Below are positions 35,145 through 44,654 of a stretch of 64,000 nt of DNA, one piece after another; position 1 is the stretch's first letter; each line of letters opens with the position of its first letter. Made by a program: the position numbers and the translations under genes. The notes under the pieces were generated by a model. The model worked only from the letters and a program-made list of their open reading frames with translations. It ran no database searches and was not told where the DNA came from. Origin of the DNA: Actibacterium naphthalenivorans (GTDB lineage: Bacteria; Pseudomonadota; Alphaproteobacteria; Rhodobacterales; Rhodobacteraceae); contig NZ_JACIEQ010000003.1 in assembly GCF_014196965.1 (NCBI RefSeq), positions 186,001-250,000 of the forward strand, in the 5' to 3' direction.

Positions 35145-36046
35145 GTCACCTCGCCCAATGTGCGGAAGGCCGCAGCGCGGGTCGCCCAGAAGGCGACGAT
35201 CCCCGCCAGGGGCGGGATCAGCAGCGGCAACAGCCAGCCCGCCCCCTGAAACCCCAGCCCGGTCAGGAACCCGCCCGCGGTATCGGCCCCCGGCAGCAGC
35301 GCGACCGCCAGCATGGCGAGCGCCGTGCCCGCCGCCGCGCCCTGCAGCGCCCGGCCGGTAAAGCGCCGCACGAAGGCCCGCGCGATATAGACATCCCGCG
35401 CCCCGACAAGCCGCAGCACCTGAATCACCTTCGCATTCGCCGCCAGCGCCGCATTGGCCGACAGCGTGATCATCGCCGCCGTTGTCATCCCGATCAGAAC
35501 GATCGAGACAAGCCCCAGAAGCCGCAGCCTGTCGGCCGCCCGCACCAGCGGCCGGCGCCAGCGGGCGTGATCGTCCAGCACCGCGCCCGGCGCTTCGGCC
35601 GACAGGCGCAGGCGCAGCCCCTCGGCGTCATAGCCCTTGCCGGTCTCGCGCAACTCCACCAGCTGCGGCAGCGGCAGGCTGTCGATCGGAAGGTCGGGGC
35701 CGAACCAGGGCGCCAGCAGATCGCGCTGCTCCTGCACGCTCAGCACCCGTGCGCCGACAACGCCGGGTGTGGTGCGCAACACTTCGATCACCGCGTCGGT
35801 CTGGGCCTGCATCTGGCCTTCGGGGGCGGAAATGCGCACCGTCGCGGTACGCGCCAGCGCCTCCGACCAGCGGTCGGCCAGCCGCCCGGTGGCCAGCGAC
35901 AGCGCCAGCGCGAACACCGCCAGAAACCCCATCGCAGCAGAGGTGAACAGCGTCAGCCGCACGGTGAACCCGGTGGGTGGCACCACCCGGTCGGCCTGCC
36001 CGTCGCCCAGCAGGAACGATCTGAGGCGGATCAGCGCGGGGCTCAC
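35141..36046 (-). CDS. ftsX: Cell division protein FtsX
   Basis: 301 residues. The first membrane helix (about 30-50) is followed by a periplasmic loop (about 60-165) and three C-terminal helices. It is the membrane subunit of the FtsEX ABC-type complex that activates murein hydrolases at the septum. ATGA overlaps join it to ftsE upstream and to plsC downstream. Family fit rests on topology and on the adjacent ftsE. Confidence 0.9.
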   Translation of the reverse strand: MSPALIRLRSFLLGDGQADRVVPPTGFTVRLTLFTSAAMGFLAVFALALSLATGRLADRWSEALARTATVRISAPEGQMQAQTDAVIEVLRTTPGVVGARVLSVQEQRDLLAPWFGPDLPIDSLPLPQLVELRETGKGYDAEGLRLRLSAEAPGAVLDDHARWRRPLVRAADRLRLLGLVSIVLIGMTTAAMITLSANAALAANAKVIQVLRLVGARDVYIARAFVRRFTGRALQGAAAGTALAMLAVALLPGADTAGGFLTGLGFQGAGWLLPLLIPPLAGIVAFWATRAAAFRTLGEVT

Positions 36047-36720
36047 AGATCGGCCCCCGCAAGCTGGATCCGCCGGTCCTTGATCCGCAGCACCCGCGCG
36101 GAGACCTGCGCCTTGGCGGCCCGGATCAGGTTCAGATCATGGGTGGCGATCAGAATTGTCTTGCCCATGCGGTTCAGCTCCACCAGCAATTGCAGCAACC
36201 GCAGCGACATGTCCCAGTCCACGTTCCCGGTCGGCTCGTCGGCCAGGATGACCTCGGGCGACATGATCACGGCGCGGGCCAGCGCGGCGCGCTGCCTCTC
36301 GCCGCCCGAAAGCTCGGGCGGGCGCGACGCGGCCTGACGCGCCAGCCCGACCCAGGATAAAAGCTCTATCAGGTTGTCCGCCTCGGCCCCGGTATCCTGC
36401 CCGGCGACGGTCAGCGGCAGCAACACGTTTTCCGCCAGCGGCAGGTGATCCAGAAACTGGCAATCCTGATGAACCACGCCGATGCGGCGCCGGGCATGGG
36501 CCACGTCATCGCGGCTCATCGCGCCGACGTCGCGCCCGAACAGTTGCACATGCCCCGCACTTGGCATCAGTTCACCATAGCACAGTTTCAGAAAGGTCGA
36601 TTTCCCGGCACCCGAGGGCCCCGTCAGAAAATGGAACGAGCCCGGCATCAGCGTCAGCGATATCCCTGACAGAAGCTCGCCGCCACCGTAGCTATGGGCC
36701 ACCTTGTCCAGCTCGATCAC
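36043..36720 (-). CDS. ftsE: Cell division ATP-binding protein FtsE
   Basis: 225 residues from a GTG start at 36720, with GGAGAGG five bases upstream; an ATG 15 codons further up lacks a ribosome site. Walker A GPSGAGKST is at 34-42; the ABC signature LSGGERQRAALARA and Walker B ILADEPTGNVD follow. It hydrolyses ATP to drive FtsX and couples peptidoglycan hydrolysis to constriction. First gene of the ftsE-ftsX-plsC-PPOX operon. Confidence 0.94.
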   Translation of the reverse strand: MIELDKVAHSYGGGELLSGISLTLMPGSFHFLTGPSGAGKSTFLKLCYGELMPSAGHVQLFGRDVGAMSRDDVAHARRRIGVVHQDCQFLDHLPLAENVLLPLTVAGQDTGAEADNLIELLSWVGLARQAASRPPELSGGERQRAALARAVIMSPEVILADEPTGNVDWDMSLRLLQLLVELNRMGKTILIATHDLNLIRAAKAQVSARVLRIKDRRIQLAGADL

Positions 36721-36878
36721 ACGCCTCTCCGATCCCTGATGACAGTGTTTTGCCCGACACAGCATGAGGTTTCAATCGGGCGAAGACGCAAATGCTTTGA
36801 ATTTCTGAACCGAGTGGTACAACATGCAGGAAATTGATTAAATGGTGTGGTGCGTCTTCCACGCGCTCAGAGGACGAG

Positions 36879-37796
36879 ATGCGACTGATCTGCCCGAATT
36901 GCGATGCCCAGTACGAGGTTGACGACGCTGTCATCCCGGAAAACGGTCGCGATGTGCAATGCTCGAGCTGCGGCCACACCTGGTTTCAACCCGGCGCCTT
37001 CACCCCCGACGAAGATCCGGAGCCGGCCTATACCGAAGAGGTTCAGCCGCCGGAACAGGACGTGTTTCCGCAAGAGCCGGCGGAAGCCGACACCGCGATC
37101 ATCGAGACCATGGAGGAGGAGGAGTTCTTTCAGTTTCCGGATCACGATCAAGACGACGAGGACGAACCGGAAGAGGAAGAAGACAGCCCCCCTCAGCATG
37201 CAGGCGATGCGCCCGCCTCGACAGTGCTGGACGAGTCCGTTCTGGACGTTCTGCGCGAAGAGGCCGAGCGCGAAACCCGGGCACGGCGGGCCGAGGCGCA
37301 GCGCGAGACACTGGAAAGCCAGCCCGACCTGGGCCTGGAGGCCGGCGCCGCCGCCGGGGCGGGCGGCTTTCGCAGCGGCCTGCAGGAGCGGATGGCGCGG
37401 CTGCGCGGCGTCCCGCCCGATCCTCAGCCCCACACGACCAGCGCGGGCCCGCGGCGCGACCTTCTGCCCGATATCGAGGAAATCAATTCCACCCTGCGCG
37501 CCACATCGGACAATCTGGATCAGGGGCGGGTTCCCGACGGTCCCGTGCTGGAGAATACCGAGCTGCCGCGCCGGCGCGGCGGATTCGGCTTTGGCTTCGG
37601 GTTTGTGATGCTGGTCGCCGCGCTGGTCGTCGCGCTCTATGTGTTCGCCCCGACAATCTCGGCTGTATTCCCGCCGGCCGAACCAATGATGGCAGCCTAT
37701 GTCACGACGGCGGACGAGCTGCGCACCGCCATAAATTCCTGGACAAGCGGCACGGTGCAGAAACTCACGGCGGCGCTGAACGGGCTGACAGGCTGA
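36879..37796 (+). CDS. Zinc-ribbon domain membrane protein (MJ0042-type)
   Basis: 305 residues. The N-terminal zinc ribbon has Cys5, Cys8, Cys28 and Cys31 in the MJ0042 pattern CPNC...CSSC. A long acidic, low-complexity section (about 40-125) follows, then a charged helical region and one membrane helix (about 240-265, GFGFGFVMLVAALVVALYVF). Alphaproteobacterial homologues are conserved but uncharacterised. The start follows GAGGACG. Divergent from ftsE across 158 bases; convergent with TIGR02302 with a 15-base gap. Confidence 0.85.
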   Translation: MRLICPNCDAQYEVDDAVIPENGRDVQCSSCGHTWFQPGAFTPDEDPEPAYTEEVQPPEQDVFPQEPAEADTAIIETMEEEEFFQFPDHDQDDEDEPEEEEDSPPQHAGDAPASTVLDESVLDVLREEAERETRARRAEAQRETLESQPDLGLEAGAAAGAGGFRSGLQERMARLRGVPPDPQPHTTSAGPRRDLLPDIEEINSTLRATSDNLDQGRVPDGPVLENTELPRRRGGFGFGFGFVMLVAALVVALYVFAPTISAVFPPAEPMMAAYVTTADELRTAINSWTSGTVQKLTAALNGLTG

Positions 37797-37811
37797 CCGC
37801 GGCAGCGGCCT

Positions 37812-40325
37812 TCAGAACCGGTCCAGCAGCCGCTTGAGATAGTCCAGCTCCGCCTCGGGACGCTGCTGATCGGCCGAGCGGCGGCGGATTTCATCCAGAA
37901 GCTCGCGCGCGCGGCCATAGATATCGGCGCCCTGCAGCATATCCTCCTGCGATCCGATCTGCCCCTGCGCGCCGCGATCACGCCCCAGCGGGTCACGCTG
38001 CTGATCGGCGTTGGCCCGGCCCATCGCCTCGCCCTGGTCGCCCTGCTGGTTTTGCTGCTGCTGGGCCAGCGCCTCGCCCAGGTTGCGCATTCCGTCGCGC
38101 AGCGCATCGATGGCCTCGGCCTGATCGTCGAGCGCGCCGGCCAGATCATCACCGCGCAGCGCGTCTTCGGCGCGGTCCATCGCACGCCCGGCGCGGTCCA
38201 GCGCATCGCGCGCGGCCTGCCCTTCGGCACCGCCGACGCCGGGAAGGTTCTGCTGTAGCCGGTTCAGCTCGTCGCGCAGCGTCTGCTGCCGCTCGGCAAG
38301 GCTTTGGCCCGGCTGCTGACCACCCTGGCCATCCTGCGCCTGACCTTCTCCCTGGCCCTGCTGCCCCTCGCCTTCGCCCTGCTCACCCTGCTGGCCGTTC
38401 TGATTGAACTGCTCCTGCAGATCGCGGAACGCCTCGTCCGACAACCCCTGCTGGTCACGCAGGGTCTGGGCCAGACCATCCATCGCCTGCTGCCCGGGGC
38501 TTTGCTGGCCACCGGGCCCCTGGGTGACCTGCATGTTCTCCATCATCTGGCGCAACTGTTCTAGAAGCTGCTGCGCCTCGGCCATGCGGCCCTGCTCCAT
38601 CAGTTCCTGCAAACGGTCGAGCATCTGCTGCAACTGATCGCCGGTAATCTCGCGTGTGTCCTGGTTTTCTGCCTGCTGCTGGCCATCCTGCTGCGATTGT
38701 TCGGCAAGCTGGCGCATGTAGTCCTGCATCGCCTCGCGCATTTCCTGCATCAGATCGGCGATTTCCTCGTCGCTGGCGCCGTTGCGCATCGCCTCCGAAA
38801 GCCGGTCCTGCGCCCGGCGCAACCGTTCCAGCGCGTCCGACAGATCGCCTTCCTCGACCAGCACCGCGATGTCCCACAGCGCCTGCGCCACCTCGTCGCG
38901 CGCCTCGGGGGTCAGACCATCGGCCACCCCCGCCTCCAGCCGCCGGATCGCCACCCGCAGCCGCAGATAGGCCGAACTGTCGCGGAACACCTCTTCGGGC
39001 TGAAAGCTGACCGCGCGCAGGATCGACGCGGCGCGGGCACCGTTCGCGCGCGTCCACAGCAGATCGCGCCGCTGTTCGATGATCGCCTTGGCCAGCGGGT
39101 CGAAAAAGCGGCGGCCGGGCAGCGTGGTCGCCAGAGCCTCGGACCGGCCGGGCTGGCCCTGCGCGTCCTCGACACTCAGAACGATGCTGACCGGCAGGCC
39201 CACCCAAGGATGCTGCGACAGGTTTTCGACGATCATCTCGTCAAAGGACTGGCGATCGCCGCTGATCGGCATCGGCAGGTCCAGCACCAGAGCGTCGCGC
39301 GGTTCGGGCGCGGCCGTCAAGCCATGCCGGCGGTCCACCGCTTCCAGGTTCAGCGTGATCGTCGCCAGCCCCGAGACCACGCCGTAGTCATCCGAGGCGG
39401 TGAAGGGCTGGTTCATCTCGCCATCGGCCTTGCGCTGCATCTCGCCGCTGAAGGCGACGATCGGCGGTGTGTCGGGCGACAGAAGTATATCCCAGCCGCG
39501 CCCGCCCGGCCCCTCTATGGCGATCCGGCCGGCCCGCGTTATGTCAAAGCTTGGCCCCATGCCATCGCTGGCCGCATCCTGCCCCGACACGGTTTCGCGC
39601 AGCGCCAGCGCGCCGACCTCGCCGTAAAACCGCAGGGTCACGCGGCTGCCCTCGGGCACGGCAAGTTCGCCGGCGGGAATGTCGTTCAGATAAAGCGTTG
39701 GTTTCGCGGTATAGGCCGGGGGCTCCACCCAGCCTTCCCATGCCGGGCCGGAGGCCAGCGCGGCCTCGGGCCCACCGGGCCGCACCGCCACATCCGCCAC
39801 CCGCCAGAGCGAGCCGAAGATCACCGACGTTATGAACAGCGTCGCCGCCACATAGCGCAGCCCGAACCGGTCAAGGCCCGAGACACGCAGATCGGGCCGC
39901 ACCGCGCGCGCCTGCTTCACCCGCTCGGCCATCCGCGCCAGATGCGCGCGCCACACGGCCTCGGATCCGGCATCGCCGCCGCCAATCGCCTGATGATCGC
40001 CCAGCGCGGTGATTGGCCGGCCGGGCAGGGTCTGGTCGAGCCGGGCCAGCGCCTCGGCGGAGGACGGCCAGCGGAACCGCCGCACACCGGCAACCAGCGC
40101 CCAGAGCGCCGCCGCCGCGCCAAGGCCAAGCCCGGCCCAAAGCGCCTCGGCCGGCAGATGATCCTGCACCCCGAAGGCCAGCGCCGCCAGGATCAGCAAA
40201 AGCACCGTCGACAGTGGCCAGAACGCGCGCGTCGCACGCTCGGCCACCATGCCCATGCGCGTCAGGCGCATCGGGCGGGCCAGGGATTTCAGCGCGGCAT
40301 CAGCGGTGCGGGGTGTCTGGGTCAT
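37812..40325 (-). CDS. TIGR02302 family membrane protein (DUF4175)
   Basis: 837 residues. The N-terminus has two membrane helices (about 30-50 and 58-75), then a beta-rich periplasmic section (about 130-330), helical parts, and a striking Gln/Gly-rich stretch (about 545-775: runs such as EQSQQDGQQQ, QQGEQGEGEG and QQQNQQGDQGE). The family is common in alphaproteobacteria; its function is unknown, and a cell-envelope role is inferred. It lies 36 bases downstream of lysA, on the same strand. Confidence 0.85.
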   Translation of the reverse strand: MTQTPRTADAALKSLARPMRLTRMGMVAERATRAFWPLSTVLLLILAALAFGVQDHLPAEALWAGLGLGAAAALWALVAGVRRFRWPSSAEALARLDQTLPGRPITALGDHQAIGGGDAGSEAVWRAHLARMAERVKQARAVRPDLRVSGLDRFGLRYVAATLFITSVIFGSLWRVADVAVRPGGPEAALASGPAWEGWVEPPAYTAKPTLYLNDIPAGELAVPEGSRVTLRFYGEVGALALRETVSGQDAASDGMGPSFDITRAGRIAIEGPGGRGWDILLSPDTPPIVAFSGEMQRKADGEMNQPFTASDDYGVVSGLATITLNLEAVDRRHGLTAAPEPRDALVLDLPMPISGDRQSFDEMIVENLSQHPWVGLPVSIVLSVEDAQGQPGRSEALATTLPGRRFFDPLAKAIIEQRRDLLWTRANGARAASILRAVSFQPEEVFRDSSAYLRLRVAIRRLEAGVADGLTPEARDEVAQALWDIAVLVEEGDLSDALERLRRAQDRLSEAMRNGASDEEIADLMQEMREAMQDYMRQLAEQSQQDGQQQAENQDTREITGDQLQQMLDRLQELMEQGRMAEAQQLLEQLRQMMENMQVTQGPGGQQSPGQQAMDGLAQTLRDQQGLSDEAFRDLQEQFNQNGQQGEQGEGEGQQGQGEGQAQDGQGGQQPGQSLAERQQTLRDELNRLQQNLPGVGGAEGQAARDALDRAGRAMDRAEDALRGDDLAGALDDQAEAIDALRDGMRNLGEALAQQQQNQQGDQGEAMGRANADQQRDPLGRDRGAQGQIGSQEDMLQGADIYGRARELLDEIRRRSADQQRPEAELDYLKRLLDRF

Positions 40326-40361
40326 GCTCCGATCCGGGGCCCGGCGCCGCGGAACTGCGGG

Positions 40362-41627
40362 TCAGAGCCATTCCGGGATGGTATCGCGGTTTATCATCTC
40401 GTCAAAGGTCGGACGCGCACGAATGACAGCGAATTGATCCCCCTGCACCAGAACCTCGGGGATCAGCGGGCGGCTGTTGTATTCCGACGCCATGACCGCC
40501 CCGTAAGCCCCCGCAGAGCGGAAGGCGACCAGATCGCCGGGGGCAACCTGGGGCATAAGCCGTTGTTTGGCAAAAGTATCACCGGATTCGCAGACCGGGC
40601 CCACGATATCATAGGCTGCCTGTTCGGCCCCGGCGGCAGGCTCGATCACCGGCATGATGTCATGATAGGCGCCATACATCGCCGGGCGGATGAGATCATT
40701 CATCGCAGCGTCGAGAATCAGGAAATCGCGCCCCTCGCCCGATTTCAGGTAGATCACCTCGGAAACGAGAATCCCGGCGTTGCCGGCGATCAGGCGGCCC
40801 GGCTCGATCTCGATCTCGCAATCCAGATCGCCCAGAACCTGCCGCACCATCGCGCCGTATTCCACCGGCAGCGGCGGCGCGCTGTTGGACCGTTCATAGG
40901 GAATGCCCAGCCCGCCGCCCAGATCAAGCCGACGGATATCATGGCCGTCGTCGCGCAGCACACGGGTCAGCTCCGCCACCCGCCGGTAGGCCAGCGCGAA
41001 GGGGTCCAGATCGGTCAGCTGGCTGCCGATATGCACGTCGATGCCCACCACCTCCAGCCCCGGCAGGGCGGCGGCCTCGGCGAACACCTCGCGCGCCCGG
41101 GCGATAGGGATGCCGAACTTGTTTTCCGATTTGCCGGTGGAGATCTTCTCATGCGTCCTGGCATCCACATCCGGGTTCACACGGATGGTCACCGGCGCGA
41201 CCTTGCCCAGCGAAAGCGCCACCGCGTTCAGCGCCAGCATCTCGGGCTCGGATTCCAGGTTGAACTGGCGGATGCCGCCGGTCAGCGCGGCGCGCATCTC
41301 TTCGCGGGTCTTGCCGACGCCGGAAAACACGATGCGCTCGCCCGGAAAGCCGGCGGCGATCGCGCGGGCATATTCACCGCCCGACACCACATCGACCCCC
41401 GCGCCCAGCCCCGCCATCAGCCGCAGGACCGCCTGATTTGAGTTGGCCTTCATTGCGTAGCAGACCAGATGATCCATCCCCTCCAGCGCCTCGTCAAACA
41501 GGCGAAAATGCCGGGTCAGCGTGGCCGTTGAATAGCAATAGAACGGCGTTCCGACCACTTCGGCGATCTGCGTCACGGGCACGTCTTCGGCATGCAGGAT
41601 GCCATTGCGGTAAAGGAAATGATCCAT
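40362..41627 (-). CDS. lysA: Diaminopimelate decarboxylase
   Basis: 421 residues from MDHFLYRNG. PLP-binding Lys is in CYAMKANSN (about 63); GGGLGIPY, EIEPGRLIAGNAG and CESGDTFAK are the other marks. It converts meso-DAP to lysine. The start A overlaps the stop of the small lipoprotein (TGATG), so translation is coupled within the argH-lptM-lipoprotein-lysA operon. Confidence 0.96.
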   Translation of the reverse strand: MDHFLYRNGILHAEDVPVTQIAEVVGTPFYCYSTATLTRHFRLFDEALEGMDHLVCYAMKANSNQAVLRLMAGLGAGVDVVSGGEYARAIAAGFPGERIVFSGVGKTREEMRAALTGGIRQFNLESEPEMLALNAVALSLGKVAPVTIRVNPDVDARTHEKISTGKSENKFGIPIARAREVFAEAAALPGLEVVGIDVHIGSQLTDLDPFALAYRRVAELTRVLRDDGHDIRRLDLGGGLGIPYERSNSAPPLPVEYGAMVRQVLGDLDCEIEIEPGRLIAGNAGILVSEVIYLKSGEGRDFLILDAAMNDLIRPAMYGAYHDIMPVIEPAAGAEQAAYDIVGPVCESGDTFAKQRLMPQVAPGDLVAFRSAGAYGAVMASEYNSRPLIPEVLVQGDQFAVIRARPTFDEMINRDTIPEWL

Positions 41628-41812
41628 CAGTCGATCGCCTTCGAACAAAGGAAAAGGTTAAGCGGCCCGCCGCAGGCGCGACCGGTGACACCCACCTCGG
41701 CCGTGCCCGAAATCGTGATCCCCGGCGCGGGCCTCTCATCCGCGGACGGCACATGATCGCCACAGGCGCCCAGCGTCAGCGCACACAGAAGGGTGCGCAC
41801 CGTGGCCCTCAC
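41627..41812 (-). CDS. Small lipoprotein of unknown function
   Basis: 61 residues, GTG start overlapping the lptM-like stop (GTGA). The signal peptide has a lipobox TLGAC with Cys17, then DHVPSADERPAPGITISGTAEVG and two more cysteines near the end (about 47 and 56). No family recognised. The stop overlaps the lysA ATG by one base. Too short for usual length cut-offs. Overlapping junctions on both sides support a real gene. Confidence 0.6.
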   Translation of the reverse strand: MRATVRTLLCALTLGACGDHVPSADERPAPGITISGTAEVGVTGRACGGPLNLFLCSKAID

Positions 41813-41979
41813 AGCCCCACACGCACAGCGACATTGCCGCTGTCCACGCCGACCGACGTGCTGGACCGGATGCCATCCGTGCCGATGCGGATGCCCGTGT
41901 TCACCGACGGTTTCACCGGCGGGCCGTCGGCGCCGCAGGCGGCCAGGGCCAGCGCGGCGAGCAATGCGAAAAACCTCAT
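41809..41979 (-). CDS. lptM: LptM-like small lipoprotein
   Basis: 56 residues: a signal peptide [15 protein letters not shown] with lipobox ending at Cys15, then [10 protein letters not shown]. LptM/YifL proteins begin after lipidation with CGxKGPLxxP-like sequence and sit next to lysA or dapF; here lysA is two genes down. LptM helps mature the LptD lipopolysaccharide translocon. The second half ([23 protein letters not shown]) is not part of the core and may be lineage specific. ATGA overlap with argH. Confidence 0.72.
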   Translation of the reverse strand: MRFFALLAALALAACGADGPPVKPSVNTGIRIGTDGIRSSTSVGVDSGNVAVRVGL

Positions 41980-43367
41980 CCCAACACCTCTTTCCAGCGG
42001 GCGATCTGCGCGCGCACCTGATCGGGCGCCGTGCCACCATAGCTGACCCGGCTGGCAACGGAATTGCGCACCCCCAGCACCTCGAACACGTCGGCGGTGA
42101 TCTGTCCATGCACGCCCTGCATGTCTTCCAGCGTCAGTTCCGGCAGATCGCAGCCGCGCGCCTCGGCCAGAGCGACCAGCGCACCGGTCACGTGATGCGC
42201 CTCGCGGAAAGGCATGTTCAGCGCGCGCACCAGCCAGTCGGCAAGATCCGTGGCGGTGGAAAAGCCGCTGGCGGCGGCGGCCTCCAGCGCGGGCACGTTG
42301 GCGGCCATGTCGCGCACCATTCCTTCCATCGCGGCCAGCGCCAGCATCAGCGTGTCGGCCGCGTCGAAGACCTGTTCCTTGTCTTCCTGCATGTCCTTGG
42401 AATAGGCCAGCGGCAGGCCCTTCATGATAGTGAAGAGCGCCACCATCGCCCCCATGATCCGCCCGATCTTGGCGCGGATCAGCTCGGCCGCGTCCGGGTT
42501 CTTCTTTTGCGGCATGATCGACGAGCCGGTGGAAAACCGGTCCGACAGGGTCACGAACCGGAACTGGGCCGAGGACCAGATCACCAGCTCTTCGGAAAAG
42601 CGCGACAGGTGCATGGCACAGATCGACGCGGCCGAAAGGAATTCCAGCGCGAAATCGCGATCCGAGACCGCATCGAGGCTGTTGGCGGCAGGCCGGTCGA
42701 ACCCCAGCGCCTGTGCCGTCATGTGCCGGTCGATGGGAAAGGAGGTGCCGGCCAGCGCCGCCGCGCCCAGGGGCGATTCATTCATCCGCGCGCGGGCATC
42801 GCGAAAGCGCGACATGTCGCGGCCGAACATCTCGACATAGGCCATCATGTGATGGCCCCATGTCACCGGCTGCGCGGTCTGCAGATGGGTGAAGCCCGGC
42901 ATCACCCAGTCAGCGCCCGCCTCCGCCTGGGCGAGCAACGCGCGGATCAGCGCCTCCAGCCCCTGGATGGCGGCATCCGCCTGATCGCGCACCCAGAGCT
43001 TGAAATCGGTCGCCACCTGATCATTCCGGCTGCGCCCGGTGTGCAGCCGCCCCGCCGGATCGCCGATGAGCTCCTTCAGCCGGGCCTCCACATTCATGTG
43101 GATGTCTTCCAGCGCGGTCGCAAACGCGAATTCCCCGGCCTCGATCTCTGACAAGACCGTGAGCAGCCCTTCCCGGATCGCGTTTGCATCGCTATCGGTA
43201 ATGATGCCCGTTGCCGCCAACATGGCGGCATGGGCGCGGGAGCCCTGAATGTCTTGTGCGGCCAGCCGCTTGTCGAACCCGATCGAGGCGTTGATCGCCT
43301 CCATGATCGCGTCCGGTCCGGCGGCGAAGCGGCCGCCCCACATGGCATTCGAGCTGTCTTTGGTCAT
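41976..43367 (-). CDS. argH: Argininosuccinate lyase
   Basis: 463 residues, full length, from [14 protein letters not shown]. The fumarase-superfamily signature [12 protein letters not shown] (about 278-289) holds the catalytic Ser; [13 protein letters not shown] and HLQTAQP are also in place. It releases fumarate to make arginine. First gene of a coupled operon with lptM, a lipoprotein gene and lysA. Only 21 bases separate its ATG from that of the divergent tlpA. Confidence 0.97.
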   Translation of the reverse strand: MTKDSSNAMWGGRFAAGPDAIMEAINASIGFDKRLAAQDIQGSRAHAAMLAATGIITDSDANAIREGLLTVLSEIEAGEFAFATALEDIHMNVEARLKELIGDPAGRLHTGRSRNDQVATDFKLWVRDQADAAIQGLEALIRALLAQAEAGADWVMPGFTHLQTAQPVTWGHHMMAYVEMFGRDMSRFRDARARMNESPLGAAALAGTSFPIDRHMTAQALGFDRPAANSLDAVSDRDFALEFLSAASICAMHLSRFSEELVIWSSAQFRFVTLSDRFSTGSSIMPQKKNPDAAELIRAKIGRIMGAMVALFTIMKGLPLAYSKDMQEDKEQVFDAADTLMLALAAMEGMVRDMAANVPALEAAAASGFSTATDLADWLVRALNMPFREAHHVTGALVALAEARGCDLPELTLEDMQGVHGQITADVFEVLGVRNSVASRVSYGGTAPDQVRAQIARWKEVLG

Positions 43368-43388
43368 GCGATACCCTCGGAGGGAAAT

Positions 43389-43946
43389 ATGAACTGGTTG
43401 CGTTTCGTCGTCCTCTACACGGCCCTTGCGCTTGGTGCAAATGCCGCCGCCGCCGATACCGCCACGCTCGAGGCGCTGCGCGACGGCACGATGAAGAAGC
43501 TCAACTTCCACTCCGCCCCCGCCACCATCCCCGACCTGCCGCTGCTCGATCTCGCCGACAGCCCGCATTCCCTGACCGAATATCGCGGCCAATACGTGCT
43601 GCTGAACTTCTGGGCCACCTGGTGCGCGCCCTGCCGCAAGGAAATGCCGGGGCTCGACGCGCTGCAGGCGGAGCTGGGCGGCGACGCGTTTCAGGTGGTC
43701 ACCATCGCCGTCGGGCGCAATTCGGTTCAGGGTATCCGCAGGTTCTTTGAAGAGACCGGCGTGACCCATCTCGCCGCCCTGCGCGACCCGACCCAGAAAC
43801 TGGCCCGCGACATGGCGGTGCTGGGCCTGCCCATCACCGTGATCGTCTCTCCCGAAGGCGAAGAGATCGCGCGGCTTCAGGGCGATGCCGAATGGGACAG
43901 CGACAGCGCCAAGGCCATTATCGCGGCGCTGATCGCGGGCTCTTAG
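43389..43946 (+). CDS. tlpA: TlpA-type thiol:disulfide interchange protein
   Basis: 185 residues: signal peptide or anchor (about 4-21, cleavage near AAA), then a thioredoxin fold with active site WCAPC (Cys79, Cys82) and cis-Pro near LGLPITVIV (about 147). TlpA-like reductases keep periplasmic thiols reduced, for example in cytochrome oxidase or cytochrome c assembly. GGAGGG is close before the ATG. Its stop overlaps the convergent tag stop. Confidence 0.9.
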   Translation: MNWLRFVVLYTALALGANAAAADTATLEALRDGTMKKLNFHSAPATIPDLPLLDLADSPHSLTEYRGQYVLLNFWATWCAPCRKEMPGLDALQAELGGDAFQVVTIAVGRNSVQGIRRFFEETGVTHLAALRDPTQKLARDMAVLGLPITVIVSPEGEEIARLQGDAEWDSDSAKAIIAALIAGS

Positions 43947-44524
43947 GCGCCGCGCGCGGCCAGCGCGGCCACCCTGTCATGCGCCGGGCAGGTCACGATG
44001 TGATCGTTGACCATCCCCACCGCCTGCATGAAGGCATAGACGATGGTCGGCCCGCAGAACTTGAACCCGGCCTTCTTCAGATCCTTCGATATCTGCTGCG
44101 ACAGCGGCGTTTGCGCCGGCACCTGCGCCATCGTGGCGAACCGGTTCTGCAGCGGCGCGCCATCGACATAGGCCCAGACAAACCGGTCGAACCCCTCGCG
44201 CGCCTCGATCTCGCGCCAGGCGCGGGCGTTGGCGATGGTGGCCTCGATCTTGCCGCGATGGCGCACGATACCCGGATCGGCCAACAGGCGCTCCACCTCC
44301 TCGGCACCCCAATCCGCGATCACGTCGGGCTCGAACCCGGCAAAGGCGGCCCTGAAATTCTCTCGCTTTTTCAGGATGGTGATCCAGCTCAGCCCGGCCT
44401 GAAACCCATCCAGAATCAGTTTTTCCCAGAGCGCCCGGCTGTCATGCTCCGGCACGCCCCATTCGGTGTCGTGATACGCCACGTAAAGTGGCTCCTGCCC
44501 GCACCAGCCGCATCTCTCCGCCAT
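43943..44524 (-). CDS. tag: DNA-3-methyladenine glycosylase I
   Basis: 193 residues. Zinc ligands fit the family: Cys5 and His18 (RCGWC.. and YHDTEWG) and the C-terminal [32 protein letters not shown] (about 36-58) is the hallmark stretch. It removes 3-methyladenine from alkylated DNA. Stop codons overlap those of tlpA. Confidence 0.95.
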   Translation of the reverse strand: MAERCGWCGQEPLYVAYHDTEWGVPEHDSRALWEKLILDGFQAGLSWITILKKRENFRAAFAGFEPDVIADWGAEEVERLLADPGIVRHRGKIEATIANARAWREIEAREGFDRFVWAYVDGAPLQNRFATMAQVPAQTPLSQQISKDLKKAGFKFCGPTIVYAFMQAVGMVNDHIVTCPAHDRVAALAARGA

Positions 44525-44595
44525 GAAACGCCCATCCTCTCAATGGTTTGATCGGTCGCGGCGAGATTTAGCACAATTAGAACAAAATGCGAATA

Positions 44596-44610
44596 TTAAG
44601 CCGTTGTTAG
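44596..44610. promoter_or_regulatory. CtrA-like box before the EAL gene
   Basis: TTAA-GCCGTTG-TTAG matches TTAA-N7-TTAA at seven of eight fixed positions, 45 bases before the EAL-gene ATG in an AT-rich intergenic region. Confidence 0.4.
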
Positions 44611-44654
44611 AAAGTTTGGCGGCAATGTGATGGTCATCCGGCACGGAGGATCAG

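Noticed and set aside
36721-36765. An ATG start for ftsE at 36765
   Set aside because: The extra 15 residues are not conserved in character and lack a ribosome site, while GTG at 36720 has a good one.
38697-41441. A long plus-strand open frame across TIGR02302 and lysA
   Set aside because: It mirrors two well-supported minus-strand genes and has no motif of its own.
40326-41650. Lysine riboswitch before lysA
   Set aside because: The upstream genes overlap, leaving no leader of riboswitch size.
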